Made by a program: the position numbers and the translations under genes
Notes under the pieces: model-generated
The model's database searches: none
What the model was told of the DNA's origin: nothing
Seen by the model: the letters and a program-made list of their open reading frames with translations, nothing else
NCBI GenBank assembly: GCA_943704525.1
Contig: CALSCQ010003169.1
Location: 1 to 14,881 of the forward strand
DNA from: Pigoraptor vietnamica
Taxonomy: Eukaryota; Opisthokonta; Filasterea
DNA: 14,881 bases
Direction of reading: 5' to 3'
Shown: positions 1 to 11,900 of the stretch, in pieces
Numbering within the stretch: the first letter of the stretch is position 1
Layout: the number at the start of each line of letters is the position of its first letter

Positions 1-1938
<1,938 letters not shown>

Positions 1939-2202
1939 CGCCCGGCTGCGGACTGAGCTGTGGACGCCGCGTTGTGTGCGCGCGCCAGCGTGTGTCCATT
2001 TGACGTGCGTTACAGTGAACGGCCCCATCCATGAGCGTGCACAAGTACGGGATGGGCATCGACCTCGAAGGCAGTGTGAGCAGCAGAATAGGGGATCAAA
2101 GACAGGTTGGATGGGTTCTTAATTCGGATTCGCACAACAACTGCGATGGCGGCAAAACCACCGCAGCAACGCCGGCGAAGCATTATTTAGGGCGATCGCG
2201 TG

Positions 2203-4646
2203 TCAGACTTCGGAGCTCTCCTCAAACTCAAGCACGGGCGCACCGGACGGATTTGCGGCCACAGGCTTTCGCTGCGACGCGGGAGAGGGGCAAGGCGGTC
2301 AGCGGGGAACAGCGTCCCGAGTGAGCCAGTGCTTGTGCGCCTCACACGTGTGAAGTACAAACCTCTGTCGGCGCCGTGGAAAGCGCGCTCGCACTCGACG
2401 TCGTCGAAGCATTCGATGTTTGTCGCTTTACGCTGCCCGAGCGCGACGGCGACGACTGCTGCGGAGGAGGTGCCGCCGCGGCCGCTGTAAACACGGGGTG
2501 TGCGCGTGTTAGGATGCGCGTATTCAGAATCGTCCGACACAGACACAGGGCACCAAAAAACGCACGATCGGGCGCACACACATTGCCACACATCGCATCA
2601 ACCGCGCGCAATGACCCCGTACGACGTCCGTGAAGAAACCCGCACGCCCCTCTTCCCCACCCTCCACCCACACCGCACACCCAATCAGCACCTACCATGG
2701 GTCATGCGGCCCACAGACTTGGACTTGAGTATGGAAATCGAGTACGCGCGGCGGTCGTGTGACGACGCAAACTGGTCGTGCGCCTCGAGTTGCGCGCCGG
2801 AGGCCGATGACGTCATGCTCCCCCTTCGCGACACGTGCGGCGCATTCTCCGGTTCGGAGGCGGCGAGCGCGGCGGCGAGCGCTGCCCCGGATGACGCGCT
2901 GAGGGTGGCGTGCTGCGACTTGCGGTTGTTCAGCAGGCTGAAGCTCGCGCGCTTCGCCACCTTCGGCTCGGGCTCTGTCAAGGGCGTGGGGCCCTCGCGC
3001 GTCGTGCCTGCGCCGGAAACTGCGTGTTAATACTCACGCACGAAAGCCAGTGAAGGATGCTGGCGATAGCACACGTAATGTACCGATCCGACAAATCACC
3101 CTCCTCATTGAACACATGACATAAAGAGGCAAGAGCTACACACTCCGTCATTGGTGGTCGAACACAAACAGCGCGCACCATTCAAAAGGAAATTGACCAT
3201 GCCGCCGCGCGCAAGGTCACGTGGTGTTCGTCCGCTGTTACACATGGCCTTCGGGTCCGCGCCACTCTCGAGCAGCGCCGACACGCACGTGCCGTGGCCG
3301 TGCATGGACGCCAGGTGCAGCGCCGTGTACCCGCCGTGCGACCGCGCGTTGACGGGGGCGCCGCACGAGATGAGCAGCTGGACGGCATCCTTGTTTCCGT
3401 GCTTGGCGCTCCAGTGCAGCGGTGTGTAACTGCGTGTCGGAAGGAGCGACACGGCACACACCATAAGCAGCGCAGCGTGCGACGACACGAGACATGCATT
3501 AACCAGGGCACGGAATAGTCACGTGCGTTGGCAGCACACGGCGACTCCTCTGCGACGCAAGTGAGTGGGGCAGCGATGCAGTCGCACCAAAGTACGCACA
3601 GGAAACAGGCACGGCGTTCGCACAGGTAGCTCATCCACTCACACCGCGGCAGTGGATGCAAGGCGAAACACAGGCCACACGAAGGCTAAGAACAGACCAT
3701 ACAGAGGCGACGCACAGACGCACCCCGTCAGCGGGTCGTGAATGGATGCGAGCCCCTTGTGCTGCGCAAGCAGGTCCATCATTCCCAGCGCATCGTTCGA
3801 TGCCGCGCACAGCGTCATCTTCCTCGACAGGTGCGGCACGTCGTCCCCCTCGCCCGGTCGCTCGTCGCCCTTCCGCACCGACGCAGCGTCTCCGTTTGCC
3901 GACGGTGCGTGCGCTGCCCGCGGTGACCCGTGCCCGTAACCGCTCTGCTGGCTGTGCGTGTCGCTCCGTTGGGACAGGGCATCGCTGTCAGCCCCATTCC
4001 CGGCAAAAAGAGAGGCCGCGGTCACGTGGTGGTGGCCTCCCTTGGCGCGTGCCTGGTGCGCTTGCTTGAGGGTCGCGGGACTCAGCGTGAGCTTGTCGCC
4101 GCCACTCGTCGCCTCGAACTCCGCGGCGGCCACTGCAAGCATGGACGCGCGCTTCGAGTTCAGGGTGCCGCCGGTGACGCGCAGGGCGCTCGGTGACGGT
4201 GCGCCGCCAATTTCCAACTGCAAGTGAATGTGGCGACGCAAGGCACGAGGTCAGATCGGCGGGCCACCGCAGTGTGAGTGTGTGGATGACGCAAGTCAAA
4301 GTGCGGCCCAACAGGCACAGGCGCCCTGATGAATGCCTCCACACCCACTCGCTCGTAATTGCTTGCGTCGGCCGACTGTCTCCTCTTTCCAGGCGACCGC
4401 GGCATGGGCTGGGGATGTGCAGAAGTGAGTGTTGCGCGTCGTGTGCGAATTCATGTGTGCTTCCACAGACACAAAGTGGGCGCACGTGCTGCAGCTCTCA
4501 CCTTCTCCTCCGTCGCCCCCGGCTCCTCTTCGGTCTGCGACGATGCACAGCAGGAAGGCGCGTTAGTCAAGCCCGTTCAGTTGCTGCAGCCGCGCAGTGA
4601 CACCAACCACCACCGAGGGCACTGTCAGCCGCGACCGTTGCGCCAT
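2203..4646 (-). CDS. SOWAH-like ankyrin-repeat protein, ~459 residues, about eight exons
   Basis: Exons on the minus strand, 5' to 3': 4646-about 4608 (tentative), 4534-4502, 4408-4349, 4217-3724, 3429-3179, 3007-2696, 2484-2363, 2271-2203 (stop TGA). All junctions from 4534 downwards are GT/AG with matching phases, and the joined frame is open. Residues about 177-290 form an ankyrin block: a first degenerate repeat ending HDPLTG, then GYTPLHWSAKHGNKDAVQLL, then GGYTALHLASMHGHG and SGRTPRDLA. The DPxTGxTxLHWxAKHG plus GGYTALHLAxMHGH pattern is close to the animal SOWAH (ANKRD57-like) family, which has a short ankyrin block in a low-complexity protein. The rest is Ser/Ala-rich with several R/K-R-x-S sites. 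No signal peptide or membrane segment is seen, so it is probably cytoplasmic or nuclear; its function is unknown. It converges on SRP54 with a 264-bp gap; AAATAA lies about 14 nt after the stop (2188-2183, minus). The N-terminus is the weak point: exon 1 was chosen for its ATG with a good context (gaaATGGC), phase 0 and a GTTGGT donor. An upstream open frame at 4657-4949 with a GTGAGT donor is the rival. Confidence 0.82.
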
Positions 4647-5396
4647 TTCGACTCACGCGGCACTCGCCGCGAACTGCAGTAGCACCGCCACGACCGGGGC
4701 TGCCCGGCTACATGCCGCGCTTCCTTTCAGCAACAGCGCTTTGTGCGAATGGTCCACGACGCCGCCAGAGCGAACCGAAGCCGACGCAGCGTCCGCAGGC
4801 TGGTATAACTGCGCCAATTCAATGAGCCTGCTCAGCGCGAATAAATACGAATGCAGACGAGTGCGAGCGCCTGCAAGCGACTGAAACGAAGTGTTGTGCA
4901 TGCGTGTGTCAATGTGTGTGTGTGCGCGGCTCGAAAACTCTTTGGCCAAAATTCTCTATTTTTGAAGTAATCGCAGGACTCCCACCCCGAATGCTCTCCC
5001 ACTGTCTTTGCATCCGGGGTAGTTGTTCCAAACACATCACGTGATCCGTATTTCCTTTTCTGTCAGCGCCTGTCACGTCTGTCAGCGCATGTCAATCGAT
5101 GCCCAAATAAGGCAGGTCATTCGACGGGCCATTGCCCCGCCCCCGGCGGTGTATGGGCCACTATGCCCCATCTTCCCCCTGTTTTCTGCAACATGTCCAA
5201 TTTCGGCATTAAGTGTGTGGATCGCCGTGAATAATGAGCACGCGCCCCATCAGCCACGCAGAGCCCGCAGTCACCGCACGACTGCATGACATTGTCGCCC
5301 CGCATCGAAATTTGCAGGCGAAAATAATTGTCCCGATGGGCGCGTGTGTGGGCAGCAAAGCACAGCCCCGCCTTCCCCTCTCCAACGACCCCATGG

Positions 5397-5419
5397 CACA
5401 CACACACACACACACACAC
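5397..5419. repeat. (CA)n microsatellite
   Basis: Alternating CA runs uninterrupted for 23 bp, followed by CGCACGCAAG. It lies about 520 bp upstream of the laminin-like start codon. Confidence 0.95.
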
Positions 5420-5453
5420 GCACGCAAGTCTTCCTCTCCCGCAGACAGGCCAG

Positions 5454-5496
5454 CCCTCTCTCTCTCTCTCCCTCTCCCTCTCTCTCTCCCTCTCTC
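5454..5496. repeat. CT-rich polypyrimidine tract
   Basis: A 43-bp stretch of only C and T in CTCT/CCCT units. Homopurine-homopyrimidine tracts like this are common in eukaryotic promoters and can adopt unusual structures. Any role here is inference. Confidence 0.9.
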
Positions 5497-5941
5497 ATCC
5501 ACATTCCTCCCCGCACCGGCCGCACAGGCCAGCCCGGCATTTGCCATTTCACGCAACGACCCTCACAATAGAAAGGGTGTTCATTCGCTGCGGCCGTTCG
5601 ATCGCCTTTTCGTCGACGGCGCATATCGCTCGTGGCACTCTTGACTGCGATTCGCTGGAACGAATTGGTTCTGAGCGCCCTTGACCGTTCGGCTCGGCGT
5701 GGAGGTGAGGGTCGAGCGCCCATGCGACGCATCCGCTGTGTGCTGCGCGTGTCAACGCCCGCCGTTTAGCGAAACCTGACTGCAACCGTCCTTTTGTTGC
5801 TGTTTCTGCGATCCCTTTTTCCCGTCTTCATTATTTTCGCCATCTCTTGTTAACTAGCGCGTAGTAAGCCTGTCCTGCAAGGGGTCACCTCTTCTCTCGC
5901 CAGCCGCGTGAGCTATGGCCGCCAACCATTCCGTTTGTTGA

Positions 5942-8900
5942 ATGAAATTCCTCGCCTGTCTTCGCAGGCACGCGTCCGCGAGAATGCGTCCGGCGCTTGC
6001 CCTTGTGGTCGCCGCGTGCGTCCTGGGGACGGCGTCCGCCGCCCTCTCCGTGAACTACAAGAGTCCAATCAAGGCTGGCCTCAACATCATCACCCTCCAG
6101 GAGGGCACGCCGCAGACGTTCACCGCGACGGCCTCCGGCGGTACCGCTCCGTACACGTCCGTGTGGCAGGTCGCTGCCCTCTACTCGTCCACGTGGGTGG
6201 ACATCTCCGCCCACGGGCTCGCCCCCTTCATCACGTTCAGCACCCCCACGGCGTCCGACACGGCCATGCGCATTGGCTTGACGTACTCGAGCTACGAGAA
6301 GTACCAGTACCGCGTGAAGATCACGGACAACGCCGCGGCGACGGTCACCAGCGACCCCCTGTGGTTCCGCCTCAACGCGACGTCGTACACGATCCTGCAG
6401 GCGTCGCAGTCATCGCTCGCGACGCGCAAGAGCTTCAAGGTGTACTGGAACTCCGCGGGCGGCGAGGCCGACTACCCCGCGTTCGCGCTCGACCTTGTCC
6501 GCGTGAGCAAGAGCAGCCTCTCGGCGAGCCAGTTCCTCGGCATCAACCGCATCACCACCGTCGACCCCATCTCGGGCGAGCCCATCTTCACGAACGAGTT
6601 CGCCGCGCCCTCCGTCGCGGGCGTCGACACCCTCTGGACGATCGTGCAGGACTACGTCACGATGACGTTCGACGGCGCGAGCAACGACGGCAGCGACCTC
6701 GAGGGCTGGCTCCAGTCCGCCGTGGAGGCCGCGTGCGTCGCCGCATACCCCGGCACCTCGTTCAAGGCCTACTTCAGCGGCTTCATGTCGAGCGGCAGCT
6801 CCACGCAGGCGACCGTCTACGTGCGCAACTACAACACGGGCAAGATCATGACGAAGGCCAACCTCGAGGCCGCCCTCGCCAACGGCGGCGGTCTCGGCCA
6901 GTTCGCCGCGGGCGTCGCCGCCGCCGGCCTCCCGTTCACGACGTACACGACCACGCAGCAGACGTTTGCGACGTTCCTCTCGTCGGAGAACTTCTTCCTC
7001 AGCGTGGACGAGAACAGCGCCCTCCAGTTCTCGTGGGCGCCGTACCCCGTGACGGCCGAGTCCAACTCTTTCCTCTTCAACATCATTCCCGGCACGGTCG
7101 CCGGCTACACCGAGGCGGCCCCCTTCGTTGGCCAGGCGCGCTTCCAGATCCAGTCGGTGCGCGACAACACCAAGTACGTCAAGGTCCAGCCCTCGGGCAC
7201 GTCCCCCGCCATCACGCTCGTCACGGACAACACGGACACGCAGACCATGTTCGTGCGCACGTCTACGGAGGAGGGGTACCTAACGGACGCGCTGTTGGGC
7301 GACTCGTGGGCCGCCGCCCGCTGCGCCACCAACTCGCTCGAGGCGACGGCCGGTTCGCAGACGGCGCAGAACGTCAACGACTGCGAGGGCCTCCCGAACA
7401 ACCCGACGTACCGCCGCCTCGAGGTCGACCTCGGCGGCGAGTTCTTCCTGACGACGGTCGAGGTGGTCATGCCGAACCGCCCGTTCACGCTCTCCGGCGA
7501 CAGCAGCCCGTTCACGATCGCCGGCATCCAGCTCTACGGCCGGCAGGACGGCAACAACACGTGGCTTCTGATCGACCAGAAGTTCACGACGGACACGTGC
7601 AAGTCGGCCACGGACTCGTGCTCGCTCACGTACTCGGTGGGCACGTACTCGCGCAACACGCTCCGCTTCCTCGGCAACCGCGGCTTCCGGTACCTCCGCC
7701 TCATCCTCAGCGGCATCGACGTCTTCAACGACCGCGTGCCGGAGAACGCGCGCTACTTTGCGATCAACGAGTTCAAGGTCACCGGCATGTGCATCTGCAA
7801 CGGCCACTCCAAGTTCTGCAACCTCCAGACGGGCGCGTGCACCGAGTACGACAGCAACGGCAACAACTCGCCGGGCAAGACCTGCGGCCACAGCACGACC
7901 GGCACGAACTGCGGCATCTGCGACGAGGCGCTCAACGTGTACGTCAACCCCCGCAACAAGAACCCGTTCGACAAGTACAGCTGCAACGCCGACGGCCTCA
8001 CCAACTGCGACGGCCCCGGCCTCCCCGAGTACAGCCCCACCGAAATTGAGGCGCGCCGCACGATCAGCGGCACGACGATCGCTTCGGACAACGCCGCCTT
8101 CTTCCAGCTCATGTTTCCGCTGACGGGCCCCTGCACGCCGTGCGTGTGCTACGGCCACAACGAGCTCGAGCAGGGCGTCAGCACGAAGAGTTGCCACCTC
8201 ACCACCGGTGTGTGCACCTGCGCCGCGTCGCGCCACGTGCAGGGCGACCACTGCGAGACCTGCGTGCCCGGCTACTGCCGCACCTGCAACTCGACGGCGA
8301 CGGACGTCTCGACCGCCACCACGTGCCGCCTGAACGCCTGCACCCAGTGCGCGTGCAACAAGCACTCGGTCAACAAGCTGCTTAACGGCGACGACCTGTG
8401 CGAGGCCGACTCGTGCCAGTGCACGTGCGCGGACGCGGACCACGTCGAGGGCACGAACTGCGAGAAGTGCAAGAAGGGCTACTGGAACGCGCAGGGCGAC
8501 GGCACGAACGGCGCCACGTGCACCGACTGCCAGTGCAACGGCCACAAGGCGTCTTTTAACAACGAGTGCGCGGCGCTCGGCGGCGACTGCATGAAGGACC
8601 GCGACGGCGGCGCGCAAGCGTGCGAGGGCAACACGGAGGGCCCCCACTGCGAGTACTGCAAGCCCGGCTTCTACCGCGACTTCAAGGACGGCTCGATCGA
8701 CCCCAAGGACGACTGCAAGCCGTGCTCGTGCAACAGCCACGGCGTCGCGAAGGGCTACGCCGGCCTGCTCGCTGGCCAGTCCATCTGCGACCCGGACGGC
8801 GGCGTCTGCAACTGCGATGCTGCGCACAACGTCGAGGGCGACCACTGCGAGAAGTGCAAGCACGGTTTCTGGAACGCGCAGGGTAACGGCGAGGGCGGCG

Positions 8901-11900
8901 CCACGTGCACGGCATGCTCGTGCAACGGCCACAAGGCGACCAGCAACAACGAGTGCATGGCGAAGGGCGGTGACTGCATGAAGGACTTTGACGGCAACGA
9001 CCAGCCGTGCGAGGGCAACACGATGGGCGCGCACTGCGACACGTGCAAGGACGGCTTCTACCGCGTGTGCGCCGAGCACGCGGGCTACCCGTTCGCGCTG
9101 CCCGATCTCACGACCAAGATCTGCACGGTGGTTCCCACACAGGACTGCGTCGCGTGCGGCTGCAACGGACACCACTCGACGACCGTCGGCGGCACGAGCG
9201 ACCCCATGTGCGACAAGGTCGGCGGTGTCTGCGACTGTCTGGACAACACGGAGGGCGCCTTCTGCGAGTTCTGCAAGACCAACTTCTGGAACGACGTCGG
9301 AGACGGACAGAACGGCCGCAAGTGCAAGCCGTGCGAGTGCTACGACCACTCGTCGACGTGCAGCAACGTGGGCGTCTGCAGCGGGTGCGCCGACAACACG
9401 CGCAACGGCGGCGACAACAAATGCGAGGTTTGCAAGGCCGGGCACAAGCGTCTCCACGTCAAGCAGTCGACGTACGACAAGGGGATCCCCGCGGACGTCG
9501 AGAACATCAAGTACGAGGGCTGCACGCCGTGCAACTGCAACACGCACTCCAAGAAGGACCCCGTCGCCGGCGACGGCATCTGCGAAGAGTTCGACGGCGT
9601 CTGCTACCAGTGCGGTGACAACACGGTGAACGGCGACGCGGGCGAGTGCGAGAAGTGCGACGAGGGCTACTTCCGCAACCTCGACGCCGTCACGGACACG
9701 TGCCTCTCGTACAACCTCGCCAACGGCCACGGGAACACCGCGCGCGACCTCACGAGCGCGTGCCTCCCGTGCTCGGCGCAGTGCTTCGGGTCCGCCAAGA
9801 CGTGCACGGAGACCACCGGCGAGTGCACGGCGTGCGCCGACGTCAACGCGGAGGGCGTCCGCTGCGAGCGCTGCAAGCAGGGCTACTTCGGCGATCCCGT
9901 CAACGGCATCCCTTGCCGCGCGTGCCGCTGCTACCACTCGGTTCAGTCGACGTTCACGGGCGTCGCCTCCGCCACGATCGGCGACTCGCTCCGCTGCGCC
10001 CTTGACGCAAGCCTCCTCACGTCCAACTGCTACCTCGACCACACGATCGCGGCGGGCCTCGACCAGCTCAAGCTGAAGAACCCCTCGGACGACGAGATCT
10101 ACAAGGCCATCAAGTGCGCGTGCCCGCGGGAGCCCGGCGCACACGGCGGCCAATTCGACGGCACCGACGGCCATATCTACACGGGCGCCACGTGCGACGG
10201 GTGCAACACGGCTGCGTACTACGGCCGCCCCAGGCAGTGCAACACGAACCCCACGGGCGACCTGCTCACGTGCTCTGACTTCGAGACGTGCAACCCGTGC
10301 AACTGCAACGGCAACATTGACCAGACGCAGGCGATCGAGAACTGCAAGCCCGACACGCAGGACCCCAAGTGCGAGAACTGCCTCGGCCACACCACGGGCG
10401 ACCACTGCGAGGACTGCGAGCGCGGCTACTACGGCGACGCCACGCGGTCCGACGTGCCCGGCAAGCAGGGCACGGGCTACGTGCTCGATGCCGCCGACAA
10501 GTCGCTCAAGTGCTTCAAGTGCGACTGCAACGGCGTCGCTGTTACGCCCCGCGTGAACAACGCCGACGGCACCGACGGCGACTGGTGCGAGGCGACGGAC
10601 GACGGCCACGAGGGCCAGTACAAGTGCACGTGCGACGGAACGCGCGGCTACAAGGGGACCAAGTGCCGCGAGTGCAAGCGCGGGTACCAGCTCAAGGCCG
10701 GCCACGACTGGAACGGCGACCCCAACCCGGCGTACGACTACTGCGAGCCGTGCCCGCAGTGCGTCATCGATGTGTACACGTTCAGCGTCGACCCCCTCGA
10801 GAGCGGCATGGTCACGCTCGCCGCCGATGTGAGTTTCGCGCGCGTGTGCTCTGGTGTGTTTGTGTGCCTCGGTGCAAGCCATCTCACTCCACCCGCCGCA
10901 ATCCCATGCAGGTGATTGCCGTCAACGACACGATCCACTCGGTCGTGGATGCGACGCAGACGACGCTCGACGCCATCTCGACCGTCAGCACGACCCTCAC
11001 GAACGCGCTCAATGCCCTCCAGCAGAGCGTGACCGACGCGAACACCGGCCTCACGACCAGCCTGAACACGCTGTCGACGACGCTGGCCACGCAGCAGGGC
11101 GACCTCAACACGCGCATCACGAACGCCAACACGGCGCTCTCTGCCCTCGACGGCCGCCTCACGACCCTCACCACGAACGTCGGCACGACCAAGGCCACGC
11201 TCGACGCGAGCATCGCCACGCTCAGCGGGTCCGCCACGACGCTGACGAACCGCGCGAACGGCCTCGACACGTCCATCTCGAACCTCGCCACGACGACGAC
11301 GACCACGCTCAACGCGCTGTCCTCGTCCGTCACGGGCCTCTCAAACGATGTGTCGAACCTCCAGGACGCGCTGAACGACGCCGCGGCGACGGTCGCGACG
11401 ACGCTCCAGGAGCTGCAGGACAAGATCGGCGACGGCACCATCGACGTGGTGGACTTTGCGCACACGGTGGAGAACCGCCGCGCGGCACTCCTCGACGCGC
11501 TCCACGACCTCAACGCGACGGTCCAGGCGGCCGCGGCGACCTTCGACAACCGCTTCACGCTCCTCGAGAGCCGCCTCTCGGCGTCGGTTGCCGAGCTCTC
11601 GGCATTCATCGACGGCAACGGCGACCGCATTGACGACCTCACGACCTCCGTTGGCGCTGCCCAGACGCGCGCGGACGCCGTCAAGGCCGCCGTGGACGCG
11701 CAGTCGGGCGGCGTGAGCACCTCGCTCGAGAACATGCGCGCTTCTCTCCAGGCGCAGATTGACCTGCTCAACGGGAACGTCACGTCGGCCGGCACGATGC
11801 TCGACTCAAAGGTCGCGAGCGCCTTTGCCGCGCTCACCGCCGCCAGCCGCACGATCGAGGACAAGCTGATCGACGACCTGTGGCCGTCAGTGGCGCAGGC

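Larger units (their letters stand above)
4647..5941. promoter_or_regulatory. Divergent intergenic region (~1.3 kb) between the ankyrin and laminin-like genes
   Basis: No convincing exon was found here. The open frames have no recognisable domain and no coding-like base composition. The two flanking genes point away from each other, so both promoters should lie here, but I see no clear TATA box near either start. It contains a (CA)n run and a CT-rich tract (listed separately). Positions 4657-4949 on the minus strand are open and end in a GTGAGT donor at 4656, so they could be an alternative 5' exon of the ankyrin gene. Confidence 0.5.

Noticed and set aside
2804-2813. TGACGTCA inside an ankyrin-gene exon
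   Set aside because: It lies within well-supported coding sequence and not near a start, so it is most simply explained by the codons.
4657-4949. Minus-strand open frame ending in a GTGAGT donor as first exon of the ankyrin gene
   Set aside because: Joining it to the 33-nt exon gives phase 2, which breaks the phase-0 frame shared by the next exons unless a second, weaker donor is used. It is kept only as an alternative.
5908-8049. 713-codon plus-strand frame overlapping the start of the laminin-like gene
   Set aside because: Its Arg/Pro/His-rich translation is the usual out-of-frame shadow of GC-rich coding DNA; the overlapping frame carries the signal peptide and domains.
7280-10882. 1200-codon open frame on the minus strand opposite the laminin-like gene
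   Set aside because: It is in codon register with the sense gene, so its stops would need sense TTA, CTA or TCA codons, which this C/G-ending gene avoids. The Ala/Val/Arg-rich translation shows no domains, and the sense strand has clear ones.
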